A DNA stretch of 64,000 nucleotides from Arthrobacter_N sp051262515 (GTDB lineage Bacteria > Actinomycetota > Actinomycetes > Actinomycetales > Micrococcaceae), in contig NZ_JBIMER010000003.1 of the NCBI RefSeq assembly GCF_051262515.1, forward strand, positions 1 through 64,000, given 5' to 3'. Every line of letters begins with the position of its first letter. Positions within the stretch are counted from its first letter, which is position 1. Made by a program: the position numbers and the translations under genes. Positions 26,564-35,310 of this stretch are shown piece after piece. The notes beneath the pieces were generated by a model. It did no database searches and was not told the origin of the DNA. It saw nothing but the letters and a program-made list of their open reading frames with translations.

Positions 26564-26747
26564 TGGCGTGCTTCCTGCCTGTCGTTCCCCCCGGTTCGGC
26601 GGCAGCCGGCCCGTCCTGCGTGTGGAGATCCTATCCCAAGGTGCGCTCCTCTGACATGGAGATGTCCAGTTCTTCCCGAATATAGTCCAATTTCAGGAAG
26701 CGCTGCCCGGGCATGGTAAGACCGCTAGCCGAAATTTTCTATGTTGC

Positions 26748-26945
26748 TCAGGGCTTGCGGTTGGACCAGTTCGGTGTCCAAGTTGAAGGAGCGGGTGAAG
26801 AGTCGCCGACGGGCCCTTTACAGACAGCGCATTGGAAGTACGGTTTGTCCCCACCGCCGAAGTCGAAGTGTGGCCCAAAAGTATCGCAGCTGGGGCAGTC
26901 GTACATCGTGTAGAGGTTGCCCTGATCGTCCATTGAGATCGCCAT
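26748..26945 (-). CDS. Small zinc-ribbon protein, 65 aa
   Basis: The protein contains YDCPSCDTFGPHF and, 20 residues later, YFQCAVCKG, two CxxC knuckles that would bind one zinc ion in a ribbon fold. The C-terminal tail is Ser/Pro/Trp-rich and probably disordered. The start could be ATG 26945 or the Met codon five positions later; neither has a strong ribosome binding site. Small ribbons of this type often bind nucleic acid or form part of larger complexes, but nothing in the context tells which. It is short, so certainty is limited. Confidence 0.5.
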   Translation of the reverse strand: MAISMDDQGNLYTMYDCPSCDTFGPHFDFGGGDKPYFQCAVCKGPVGDSSPAPSTWTPNWSNRKP

Positions 26946-27165
26946 GCGGCAATGCTATCTGGCGGCTCTGTATTTACGTTGCTCACATTAGTGAATTCGG
27001 CTGGTCGGAGAAGCGCAAGGCAGGCGGGCAGTGCCTGGGAACTTCCGCAGTGTCTGGAACGGCTCGCTAGTCTCGAGGAACCGTCCGACGTCGGACGACA
27101 TGCCCCTGGGTGCATCGACGCAACGGCCCCTGCCGTCCCGCGTACCGGCGTGGAAGAGTGCTGGC

Positions 27166-27210
27166 ATGTGTGGGCGCTACGTCATGAGTAAGGGAGTGGG
27201 CACTGCCTAA
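27166..27210 (+). pseudogene. SRAP (YedK-like) N-terminal stub
   Basis: ATG 27166 encodes MCGRYVMSKGVG, the hallmark start of SRAP proteins, in which Cys2 forms the covalent link to abasic DNA, but the frame stops at TAA 27208-27210 after 14 residues. Together with the C-terminal SRAP remnant at 4964-5227 it shows that at least one such gene was lost from this island. Confidence 0.6.
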
Positions 27211-27781
27211 GCGGACGCCCGTCCGCCCGCAAGGGTTGCGCTGGCAACTGAGGTCCGCACGCCTTGATGTCTTGCGCGTCCCACGCAAGGTACACGTGTT
27301 TTCGTATGTGCCCCAGGTGATGTCGACATGGTCTGAACGCTCACCGCGGTAGTTTGCAAGAAGGGCCGGCGGTCGTTGCCCGTGTCGCGGCCGGAGGAGC
27401 CCTGACGGTTCGGGGGGCGGCCGCCTAAGCGCGAGTCGTTCCATTGTAAGGGCGCCGCTGCTGCCTGGACGGCTCCGGCCGGAGCGGGATCTTCGGCTCG
27501 GCCCAGTTTACGTCACGGGTTGCGGCGCCGGGGCGTCGGATACGGCCGGCGGGCGAAACCTGTTGTTTATCGAGTCTGGTCCCGAGGCGTCCACTCTGTT
27601 GGCATGTGGCAGGAGGGGCTGCGCCGGCCGAAGGGCGAACGGGCTACGTCAAGAGCAAGGCTGCCGATCCCCGCGACCAGTCGTGGAAATGGCTGAGGAC
27701 GGCAAGAAACCAGGCTATCTCTGCGCCTATGCGGGGATCAGCACGGTGAGTCGCGCAGCATTCGTCAAGCGCTGGTTCCAA
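27211..27781. other. Stretch without a supported gene
   Basis: Open frames of 60 to 125 codons exist on both strands, but none combines a start signal with protein-like composition. A minus-strand frame from 27444 has a plausible segment (SDHVDITWGTYENTCTLRG) but degrades. It probably contains decayed genes. Confidence 0.4.
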
Positions 27782-28918
27782 TCAGAGGTAGATGGCGATG
27801 GGTATGACTCGCACGGACGCCCCAATAACTCGTGAGTCGAGGGTGAAGTTGAACATGTCGGCCGCAACCATGCCGTCGACGGCGTCATTCCCCTCGTCCC
27901 CGTCGCCATCGCGGTCGGGTCGGTCCGTTGTGTAGGCCGATTCGTCATCGTCCTCATCGTCGGCTTGTGTGAGGGCACTGACCTTCTCAGCCTGTTTGTG
28001 CACGGACTCATTCATGACCCGCACCAGTTCATCCACTGCCTCGGGGCGCATCCTCTCTAGCACTTTGTTCCGCGACAGGATCGGTTCATCCTGTGTCAGC
28101 GGTCCAGCTACCTTCCCGAGGACAGTGAAGTGTCCGTCGAGGATACGGTCCTCGTCCGCTACAACGAAGTGCTCCACATCGCACATCGTGATGAAGGTCA
28201 GCAGCTCGTCGCCATCTCCGATCTGCCCATAGAACTCGCGAGTCTTCGCGCTGCGGAAATCGGCGCGCACAGCCTCCGTCGCTGCCCGTCCTATCGCGCC
28301 CCAAGTCTCCATGTCCCCGTCGAGGCGCAGCTTGAATTCCTGCACTTTCTCCACGGTGCCGCCCTCGAAGGAGTCCATACCCTCGGTGAACCGGCTTCTT
28401 CGGACGATCTGCTCCACTAGGTCCGGGGTTGCGATGTCCAGCAAGGCGACTACCTGGCTCGGCGTAAACGATGCTGAAAACTCAACAAACTCTCCCGGTC
28501 GTAAATTGGTCGCGTCACCCCTGCCTTTTACGTCCCGGATCAGGCCCGTTTGGCGAAGCACGGAGCGGACGACGTGCAGGTAGTACGGCTGGGTGTAACG
28601 AGCTCTCGCCGTTGCCGTGCTGCCCGTGATTTGCTGGCTTCCAAGGCGTTTCTCATAGTCGGCTTCGACGGCCGCGTCACCAGCGAACAGGCCGGGGAAT
28701 TTCGCAGCCAGGCCCACTTTGGCCTTCGCGCCATTGGTCGTGCCCTGCGAATCCTCGTGCTCGCTGCGGGCCTCGTTGGCGAACTCCGTGAACAGCGGCT
28801 GCCCATACGTTTGCTGGAGGATGCCTTCCACATAGTCAGGATTTTGGTAGATCGACACCGTGGGCGGCAGCGGCTTGGACGGCTCTGGGTCAACCCGCGG
28901 TTGTTCTTTATGACTCAC
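27782..28918 (-). CDS. Hypothetical protein with Ser/Gly-rich N-terminal region, 378 aa
   Basis: GTG 28918 is chosen because GAGAGG lies five bases upstream; an ATG further up lacks a site. The protein begins with a Pro-rich segment, then VSIYQNPDYVEGILQQTYG, a region of charged and small residues (about 40 to 90), and a mixed alpha/beta part including FVEFSASFTPSQVVALLDIATPDLVEQI and LLTFITMCDVEHFVVADEDRILDG. The layout recalls DUF6414-type proteins, found near defence genes, but this is an impression only. An acidic Asp/Glu linker (about 320 to 350) and a short hydrophobic end follow. No membrane segment or catalytic motif is clear. A/T content is visibly above that of the core genes. Confidence 0.7.
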   Translation of the reverse strand: MSHKEQPRVDPEPSKPLPPTVSIYQNPDYVEGILQQTYGQPLFTEFANEARSEHEDSQGTTNGAKAKVGLAAKFPGLFAGDAAVEADYEKRLGSQQITGSTATARARYTQPYYLHVVRSVLRQTGLIRDVKGRGDATNLRPGEFVEFSASFTPSQVVALLDIATPDLVEQIVRRSRFTEGMDSFEGGTVEKVQEFKLRLDGDMETWGAIGRAATEAVRADFRSAKTREFYGQIGDGDELLTFITMCDVEHFVVADEDRILDGHFTVLGKVAGPLTQDEPILSRNKVLERMRPEAVDELVRVMNESVHKQAEKVSALTQADDEDDDESAYTTDRPDRDGDGDEGNDAVDGMVAADMFNFTLDSRVIGASVRVIPIAIYL

Positions 28919-28932
28919 AATGCCTCTCAGCT

Positions 28933-29236
28933 TCACTCTCTAACCAGTATAGAAATCTGCCTGAGCAGACTATGCGAGAACTGCGTGAGCCGGAAGTCGT
29001 GCGGTTGGGTGAGGACGATCGCCCGGTTGAACACCCACACGCCGGTGAGCTTCCGGGCGCAGTTGTAGACGCGTTTGGCGCCGTGGAGCGCCTTGGCGAG
29101 CACTAGGCGCGAGTGCCCCAGCTTCGGGTCGTGGGCGGCACTCTTCGGGATCGAAGTCGCCGGCCGGATCGAAGACAACATAGGTGGAGACGCCTTCTTT
29201 GCACTGCTTGCCCAGGAGCGTCCCTGAGACTCGCAC
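28933..29236 (-). pseudogene. Frameshifted small gene
   Basis: Read from ATG 29236, the first 33 codons are protein-like (GKQCKEGVSTYVVFDPAGDFDPEEC). At about 29135 the sense moves to another frame, which continues HDPKLGHSRLVLAKALHGAKRVYNCARKLTGVWVFNRAIVLTQPHDFRLTQ and ends at 28933. One frameshift therefore separates two halves of what was probably a protein of about 100 residues. No family is recognised. It lies just upstream of the 27782-28918 gene. Confidence 0.45.
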
Positions 29237-29545
29237 CGGGGCCGTGTCGGCACGCTCTTCGTGGATGGTTGACGCCGTCTACAAGACGTCGTCTAGCCGT
29301 GGCTCCGCTTCTTCTTGGGCGCTTACGCACGTCTTGCTCCCGCGAGCCAGGGGCCTCGACCTCGTCGAGGACATCATGGACGACAGCGTCGCCGTGCTGT
29401 TCATCGGCGCCTTCGGGTCCTGACTCGCCACCCACAGGTTCCCGTAACGAATCGGCCACACCAGCTGCCCGAAACCTCAAACCGTCGCCAGTCGTGCCTA
29501 GAGTGATGTCCTGTAACAACCATCACTTTAAACTCCGGGGGAACC
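29237..29545. other. Upstream region of a lipoprotein gene
   Basis: No gene is supported. The right end, 29520-29545, carries the leader TCCGGGGGAACC shared with the 36396 lipoprotein gene. Confidence 0.45.
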
Positions 29546-30217
29546 ATGAAGAAGTCATTCGCGCTGGGCGCCGTCCTGGCCCTTACGCTCACCGGCTGCG
29601 GCGCTACCGCGGGAGAAACCGAATCCAACGTGTCCGTCGAACCCGCGGCCAGCTCCGCCGGGCCGACCACGGCCGCCAGTGCTCCAGAGTCGTCCGCCGC
29701 GCCGTCCGGGGCAATCGAAACCGAGGAAGCCGAAGCCTCCGAGACCGTTTCCGGCGACCTTAGCGAGCGGGGCAACATGGTCAAGAAGATCGGTGATTCC
29801 GCGGGCCTCACCGGCCCCGACGGGGAGACCCTCGTCGAGTTCACCGTCCACTCGATCGAGGTCGACCCGAAGTGCACCGGTCAATTCGCCGAAAAGTCCG
29901 AGAACGGACACCTGCTCGCCCTGGACGTGTCGGTCGCGACGAAGGCCGGCATGGAGGAGGCGCACTTCGGCGGATGGTCGATGAGCCCGTACAGCTTCAA
30001 AACGATCGCCCCGAATGGCACTACGTCCAACTCCGACCTGGGCACCATGCCCACCTACTCGTGCCTCGACGACTCGGAGGGGCTGCCGGACACCATTGGG
30101 GACGCTGAGAAGGCGCGCGGCATCGTCATCTTGGATGTGGAAAATCCCAAGGGCACCCTCGTGTTCGAGGACCCGCTCGCGCAGGCAGGTTGGGAATGGG
30201 AGTACCCCGCTGAGTAG
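29546..30217 (+). CDS. Lipoprotein with DUF4352-like domain
   Basis: This 223-residue protein starts MKKSFALGAVLALTLTGC, a type II signal peptide with lipobox LTGC (Cys18). A Ser/Ala/Glu-rich linker (about 20 to 70) leads to a beta-rich domain (about 75 to 223) with GNMVKKIGDSAGL, LVEFTVHSIEVDPKC and GHLLALDVSVAT, the pattern of DUF4352-type domains found on actinobacterial lipoproteins. Two Cys in the domain could form a disulfide. It would be anchored on the outer face of the membrane. The GGGGGAACC leader and ATGAAGAAG start are identical to those of the 36396-36998 gene, so the two share a recent common upstream segment. Confidence 0.8.
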   Translation: MKKSFALGAVLALTLTGCGATAGETESNVSVEPAASSAGPTTAASAPESSAAPSGAIETEEAEASETVSGDLSERGNMVKKIGDSAGLTGPDGETLVEFTVHSIEVDPKCTGQFAEKSENGHLLALDVSVATKAGMEEAHFGGWSMSPYSFKTIAPNGTTSNSDLGTMPTYSCLDDSEGLPDTIGDAEKARGIVILDVENPKGTLVFEDPLAQAGWEWEYPAE

Positions 30218-30569
30218 CGCCCCCACAGCACACCGAAGCCCCGCCCCCCGGAACCAGCTGGCGCGAGGCTTCGCCGTGTCTGGGTCTGGACCGCGCAGCG
30301 TGGGGTGCTGGGCCCGCAACTGTTGATGCCTTGTCCTAGCCGGGGTGCCCGCCTACCCCGAGCCCATGTCGGGGGGTTGAAGAACGGGAATGGTGTTCGT
30401 TGACGCTGGTGCACGAGGTTGCGTCCCACGGCGCACAAACTCCTTGGCGCCCATTTGGCGCCTCGGTAGTCGCTTCGGGTCGGGAAATGGGGCGGTTTCC
30501 TGAGCGGCACGGGGACGTTCCTTGCCACCTACCTCGTCACCCTGCCCAGTCTCCCTATTCCCTTCTTAG
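30218..30569. other. Intergenic stretch, no supported gene
   Basis: These 352 bases follow a lipoprotein gene. No clear gene, repeat or terminator is seen. Confidence 0.45.
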
Positions 30570-30815
30570 GCGGGACCAAACAAGGCGACGAACAGTGCGT
30601 ACAAGTTGGCTGGCACCACGTCGTGGAAGTTCGACAACCGCAACTGCGTCGCAATCGCTAAACCCGTCTCCAACGCCCGTGCGAACACGGTGAAGATCTA
30701 GGCGAAGGCCGGGGTCGCCTACTTCGTCAACGCGGCGCAGAAGCGCGCCGGCACCTACAAGTTCCGGAACTGCACGAGCGTCCCCTTCACCATGACGGCG
30801 ACCATTGGATCCTAG
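30570..30815 (+). pseudogene. Remnant of a small exported-type protein with nonsense codon
   Basis: One frame, with no start codon visible, encodes SWKFDNRNCVAIAKPVSNA, is interrupted by TAG at 30699-30701, and continues AGVAYFVNAAQKRAGTYKF and RNCTSVPFTMTATIGS to TAG 30813-30815. Two NC(V/T) motifs, one on each side of the interruption, suggest a disulfide-bonded beta domain. The 5' end is missing or unrecognisable. The clean continuation after the stop indicates a single nonsense mutation in an otherwise recently intact gene. Confidence 0.45.
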
Positions 30816-30867
30816 AAGCCTTCCGGCACCCAGAAGTGGATAGCACGGCTCGGACCGTCACAAAGGA

Positions 30868-30905
30868 GAAGGCCCGGACCAATCAGCGGTCCGAGCCCTT
30901 CCTTG
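30868..30905. terminator. Imperfect terminator hairpin
   Basis: AAGGCCCGGACC pairs imperfectly with GGTCCGAGCCCTT around a seven-base loop and is followed by a T-rich stretch. It lies after the 30570-30815 remnant and could serve it. The minus-strand gene at 31040-32569 also ends toward it. Confidence 0.45.
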
Positions 30906-31039
30906 TTCCGGTCGGCCTAGAAGTCTGCCTTGTTCTTGCCCACCTTCAGCGTCGCCAACGTAGCCTTCTTTTCTCGCCGGCCTCCAAGGGCGGCGTGACG
31001 TAGGGCCTCGCCGCAGGGGCCGGGCCCTACCTCATACGG

Positions 31040-32569
31040 TTAGGCGGCCATGATGAGGAACAGCAGCAGCCACACCGTCGTTGCGACGCCGACGGCGATG
31101 CCGGTCCCGGCGACCATGCGGATCGCGGTCGTATGCAGGCCGGACGTCTCGGCCCGGTTGGCGCGGCCCAAGGCCAACTGCCCGAACAAGATGCCCAGCG
31201 GCCCGGTCAGCAGCGACAAGCCCGCGAGGACGCCCGCGGACTGCCGGTACGCGGACGCCTCCACCGCGGCGGCCGCCGCGTGGTTCTCCCCGTGGTAAGC
31301 CGTGAGCGCTGGGGTGAGGATCCGGAAGCCGGGGTCCCTGTCGAGCCGGGAGACCGCGACGAGCGCCAGGACCGCCAAGACAATGACCAGATGCATGAAC
31401 GGTCCGAAGGCGGACCCGAACGACTGGAACACCAGGCTGACTGTGGTAAGGACCAGCAAGGCGGCGCTGGTGGCCAGCGCGGGCAGAACCCGGGCGCGGC
31501 GGTCCGAGCGGCGCACCGCCAGGTGCACGACGGCCGCGACGCCGGACAGGATGGCCAGCAGCTGCGGCCCGGTCCAAGACAGTACGGCGAGCGCCGGCGC
31601 GTTGACCACGAGGACGGCCGCGGCGGCGAGCGCCACCACCCACGCGGTCCCGTCGGCGAACAGGCGGGCGTCCGCCCGCGCGCGCGGGAACCCGAGGGCG
31701 AGCAGTCCGATGAGCATCAACATCGTGGGGAAACTCAGCCAGGAGGAAAACTCCCCGCCGATGCGGGTGGCGTCCGGTGACCCGGGGACCAGCAGGAGTG
31801 CGGCGAGCAGACCGATGCCGGCGAACGCGGCGACGGACCGTCCGGCCGGGACCGGCAGCCACAGCAGGGCGGCCGCGGCCGCCGCGACGACCAGCACGGC
31901 TGGGACGCTGCTTTCGGGGTTGGTGGCCTGGAATGCGAAGATGAGGTTGACGATCGTCAGGACCGTCAGCAGCCCGGCGGCGAACCAACCCCAGATGATC
32001 CGGGTCCGGATCGTGTCCTCGGTGCTGCGCGGGGCGCCCGCCAGGATGGCGAGGACGATCATCAGGACGAACCCGTTGCCGAGGCCCGGGTTGGCCTCGT
32101 TGCCGCTCAAGTCCAGGAACAGGCCGATGAGGAAAGAGAAGGACCCGAGCAGGAGCAGGGCCGCGGGGATCCACCGGACGAGGACCGCAACGAAGGACGC
32201 GACGAACCCCAAGGAGCGCAGGACCGCGGAGACGACCACGGCGGCGACAGTGATGGACGCGAGGATCAAAACGAGGAGTTCCTCGTGGACGGGTCTGGTG
32301 AACGTTTCCCCGGCGAAGAACATGGCGGCGAGTCCGAACCCGTAGACGACGATTGCGCCGAGGTCCTTAGAGAAGTCGCCGCGGGTCGGGCGGGTCGCGG
32401 GTGCACGGCGCGGCGGCCGGGGCACGGACGCCCACGTCTGCTGGCGCGTATGGCCGGCGGGACCGGAAGTGCCGGACGCGGGCGCATCGGAGTGCACCGG
32501 CTGGACACTCTCCTGGTCGATGAACGGATCCTCGGGTGTGTGCCCGGGAACGTGTGGTGTGGTGGTCAA
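31040..32569 (-). CDS. Polytopic membrane protein, 509 aa
   Basis: TTG 32569 is preceded by AGGGGGAAA. The first 70 residues are Pro/Thr/Arg-rich and cytoplasmic. At least ten hydrophobic segments follow, among them IVVYGFGLAAMFFAG, LLVLILASITVAAVVV and ALLLVPG. The last pair flanks a GVLAGLSLLTGPLGILFGQLALGRANR loop that resembles DUF4190-type segments. Similar DUF-type membrane proteins occur in Micrococcaceae, but no transport signature is visible. It converges with the 30570 remnant. Function unknown. Confidence 0.75.
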   Translation of the reverse strand: MTTTPHVPGHTPEDPFIDQESVQPVHSDAPASGTSGPAGHTRQQTWASVPRPPRRAPATRPTRGDFSKDLGAIVVYGFGLAAMFFAGETFTRPVHEELLVLILASITVAAVVVSAVLRSLGFVASFVAVLVRWIPAALLLLGSFSFLIGLFLDLSGNEANPGLGNGFVLMIVLAILAGAPRSTEDTIRTRIIWGWFAAGLLTVLTIVNLIFAFQATNPESSVPAVLVVAAAAAALLWLPVPAGRSVAAFAGIGLLAALLLVPGSPDATRIGGEFSSWLSFPTMLMLIGLLALGFPRARADARLFADGTAWVVALAAAAVLVVNAPALAVLSWTGPQLLAILSGVAAVVHLAVRRSDRRARVLPALATSAALLVLTTVSLVFQSFGSAFGPFMHLVIVLAVLALVAVSRLDRDPGFRILTPALTAYHGENHAAAAAVEASAYRQSAGVLAGLSLLTGPLGILFGQLALGRANRAETSGLHTTAIRMVAGTGIAVGVATTVWLLLFLIMAA

Positions 32570-32671
32570 GACGGTTTCCCCCTAGTTCAAGAGCCGCGGC
32601 GAGTGGACCCCGGCGACCCAATCCTAGGCGGGAGCGCCTGTCACATGGGCATCGCGCGGTCAACGCCAAGG

Positions 32672-33065
32672 GCACCCTCGATCCCGGGACATTGGGTGGG
32701 CGACCTCGTCACCGAAGCCCACAACCAGTCGGCGATCGCGACCCTCGTGGAACGCACCACCCGCTACGTGATGCTCGTGCACCTGCCCGTGGACCACAAC
32801 GAATCGGTGCGCAACGGGCTCTTCAAGACCATGGTCACGCTACCGGACCGTCTGCGCGGCTCCCTGACCTAGGATCAGGGTGCGGAGATGGCACTGCACA
32901 AGTCCTTCGGCATCTCCACGGACATGGACGTCTACTTCTGCGACCCGGCCAGCACGTGGCAGCGCGGTTCGAATGAAAACACCAACGGACTGCTGAGACA
33001 GTACTTCCCATGGGCACCGACCTGAATACGTATGGGCCCGAGGACCTGGAGCACGTCGCCCAGGA
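32672..33065 (+). mobile_element. IS30-family transposase remnant
   Basis: The sequence encodes the catalytic half of an IS30 transposase: PGHWVGDL with the first Asp, NQSAIATLVERTTRYVML, DQGAEMALHK with the second Asp, CDPASTWQRGSNENTNGLLRQYFP with the Glu, and GTDLNTYGPEDLEHVAQEL. It is dead: the N-terminal DNA-binding half is missing, Trp before DQG is TAG (32870-32872), a base is lost near 33009, and it ends abruptly at about 33065. No terminal inverted repeats were identified. The right end abuts a truncated HAD-like gene. Confidence 0.8.
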
Positions 33066-33638
33066 ACTCATTGGCAGGAGAACACCGCCGAGCTCTCCAC
33101 GGTCCTGGGCATCGAAGGCGGAGGCACCTGGGAGGTCCTGGCCAAGCCGGCGCCGACCGTCCCGTGGACATGGTGGAAGCTGAAGGCGGTCGCGGACCAT
33201 GTTGACGCCACGCGGCCGGACCTGGTCGCGTGGTTCGACGACGACCTGACCGCCGCGCCCGAGGCCGACGCGTGGCGCGCCGCCCGCCAGGGCCGCCTGC
33301 TGGCGATCGCCCCGGAATCCGGGACGGGTATCACCGCCGCCCACTGGGCTGCGCTGGAAGCCTTCACCGCGGGGAACACCGCCGTCCCGACCAAGCCGGT
33401 CGTTGGAGCCACGTACACCGAACGGGCCACCGGGGACGCCTACCTGCTCTCGCACCTGCGCAATCGCGGCGCCGTGATGGTCCACGAACCGCCAGGGGCG
33501 GACCGGCGGGTGCTGGACAGTGTCCCGTGGGAGGAGTTCGACGCGCTGTTCGAGTACGCCTCGTGCGACCATGCGGCGTACTGCTGCACGCACCACCGGT
33601 CCCACACGATGCCGCACCGCGGGTGCATGCTGCGCTAA
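33066..33638 (+). pseudogene. HAD-like protein lacking its N-terminus
   Basis: An open frame without start runs from the IS30 junction to TAA 33636-33638. Its first 90 codons (THWQENTAELSTVLG, WTWWKLKAVADHV, LVAWFDDDL, GITAAHWAALEAF) match the C-terminal half of a HAD-like family common in actinobacteria, in which the WxDDDL strand holds the acidic metal ligands. The remaining 100 codons encode an extra domain ending in a Cys/His-rich tail (YCCTHHRSHT). The N-terminal half with the nucleophile Asp is gone, replaced by the IS30 fragment, so the gene was cut by insertion or deletion. Confidence 0.55.
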
Positions 33639-33660
33639 CGCGTCACCGCGCCCCGATACC

Positions 33661-34440
33661 ATGGGCCAACACAACACACCGGGGGACATCTTGCGCAACG
33701 ACCTGGCCACTGCGGTCGCCGACCACACCGAAAGCCAGGTGGTGCCGGCCCTCGTCCGCGCCGCCGAACGCACCGTCTCGGACGCGGACACCGTGTACGC
33801 CGTCACGGAGGCCACCGGGAGCACCGGCCGGGTCCTCCTGGTGGCCACCCGCACGGGGCTTCACCTGGTGCATGCGGACGGCCGGTGCACCCGGTGGCCG
33901 GCGGGGTCCTTCACCACGGAAACCATCGCCGGGAACCGGGCGCGGATCATCGAGGGCCCCACCGCAAAGGCCTCCACGGCGGACGCCCCCGCCGTCGAGC
34001 TCACCGTGTCCCCCTCAGGGTGGGGGAGGCTGCTGGACGCCCTGGAGCAAGCCGGGTCGGGGGAACCGCCACCGGAAGGCGCGCCCCCTGCCGAGGACTC
34101 TGCAGTCTCCACGGTCCGGACGGTGCTCGGCCTGGCACTGGCCGGCATGGTCGTCTTCGTGGGCTTCATGGTGTTCGGCGGGTCGTCCGCGCCGGCGGAG
34201 CCGCGCCTCAACGACCGCGCCGCCGTCCGGGCCTGCGAAACGGCCATCAAGGAGCGGCTGGTGGCCCCGTCCGGCGCCACATACGATTCGGAGCCACGCC
34301 TCAGCGGCGAAGACATCATCGTGGGCACCACAGTGGATTCGCAGAACGGCTTCGGCGCGACCCTGCGTTCCGAATGGCTGTGCAGGACCGTCGGGGCCGG
34401 AGACGACTGGACCCCGGTCGAGGTCTTCCAGAAGAACTAA
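33661..34440 (+). CDS. Single-span membrane protein with extracellular domain, 259 aa
   Basis: ATG 33661 gives a protein with a cytoplasmic domain of about 140 residues (VYAVTEATGSTGRVLLVATRTGLHLV is a beta-rich, PH-like stretch), one membrane segment at about 155 to 175 (VLGLALAGMVVFVGFMVFG), and an extracytoplasmic domain of about 80 residues with ACETAIKERLVAPSGATYDSE and SEWLCRTVG, whose two Cys probably pair. The exported domain type is common in actinobacteria; its function is unknown. No strong ribosome binding site is visible, so the start is less certain. It begins 22 bases after the truncated HAD-like gene. Confidence 0.6.
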   Translation: MGQHNTPGDILRNDLATAVADHTESQVVPALVRAAERTVSDADTVYAVTEATGSTGRVLLVATRTGLHLVHADGRCTRWPAGSFTTETIAGNRARIIEGPTAKASTADAPAVELTVSPSGWGRLLDALEQAGSGEPPPEGAPPAEDSAVSTVRTVLGLALAGMVVFVGFMVFGGSSAPAEPRLNDRAAVRACETAIKERLVAPSGATYDSEPRLSGEDIIVGTTVDSQNGFGATLRSEWLCRTVGAGDDWTPVEVFQKN

Positions 34441-35102
34441 CCCATCCGGATGGCCCGCATCCCGGCCCCCCCGTCGAAAATCCCCGAGCCCGGCGCTCCA
34501 CCCGGCAGGACGGGGCAGTGCCCGCGGTGCTGCCCGGACCCGGGATAGGGACGGTGCGTCCATCGGTGGTGCTAGGCGTGGTGCGGGAAACCAGGTTCCC
34601 GGGGCAGTCCGGGCGTCCTGGGCGGGCCGCCTGCCCCGCATGCGCCCTGAAGTGCACTTGAGGCCGGCCCAAAGGATGCTGGAGGGCCCTGTGCGTCTGC
34701 TGGGCCGCCGCTGACGGCTTCGGCGCGTGCCCGGTCGGGGCGCGCGCCAGGCCCGCACGGGCGCCTGACCGGGGGTGGCGTCCAGAGGCCGACGCGCGGC
34801 CGTTTTTTCGCCATACTGGGCCTATGCCAGGCCCGGCAGCCGCAGGGACAGCGGAACAACGGCGAGGAGGGCGTACCGCCAGCAGCTCCTCGAGCTGTAC
34901 TCCACTCGCACTCGCTCTCCGGGCGTCGCTTTGCGACGGCTAGCATCTCTACGGCGAGGACATCCGGGTCGGCAGGCTGCGCCAGCGGCACCGCACTAAG
35001 TCGATGCTTTAGGAGACAGCATCTCCGCGATCGGTCGCGTGCCTGCCCTCAAGTCACAATCCATGCGGTCCAAATCGTCGGAGGTAAGTACCCGCGAGAG
35101 CT
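34441..35102. other. 660-base stretch without a supported gene
   Basis: No supported coding frame was found. Frames on both strands are Arg/Pro/Gly-rich shadows without start signals. A short C-T hydrophobic frame begins only at 35103. Confidence 0.4.
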
Positions 35103-35258
35103 TCACCTCGGCAGAAAAACCGATGATGTCAGGGCGGCCAGCACGAGGCCCATGATCTGACCGATAGGGCGTGGGCGGATGAGCCTGGAGACCGGCTCGG
35201 GCCAGGGCATGAACTGGAAACCGTTGTGGTCGACGTCGAGGGGCTTGGTTCTGCGCAT
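35103..35258 (-). CDS. Possible tail-anchored small peptide, 51 aa
   Basis: From ATG 35258 a short frame encodes a charged start (RRTKPLDVDHNGFQF) and a hydrophobic end (IGQIMGLVLAALTSSVFL), as in small tail-anchored membrane peptides. The ribosome binding site is weak (GGTGG). It lies 52 bases downstream of the 35311-36105 lipoprotein gene on the same strand. The call is tentative. Confidence 0.3.
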   Translation of the reverse strand: MRRTKPLDVDHNGFQFMPWPEPVSRLIRPRPIGQIMGLVLAALTSSVFLPR

Positions 35259-35310
35259 GCCACCATGTGTGCTGGATCCGCGTCGCCGCTCACCGACGAT
35301 TGCAGCAGCC

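Noticed and set aside
27067..27444. Minus-strand frame of 125 codons
   Set aside because: Only a short segment looks protein-like, and it runs across the SRAP stub on the other strand.
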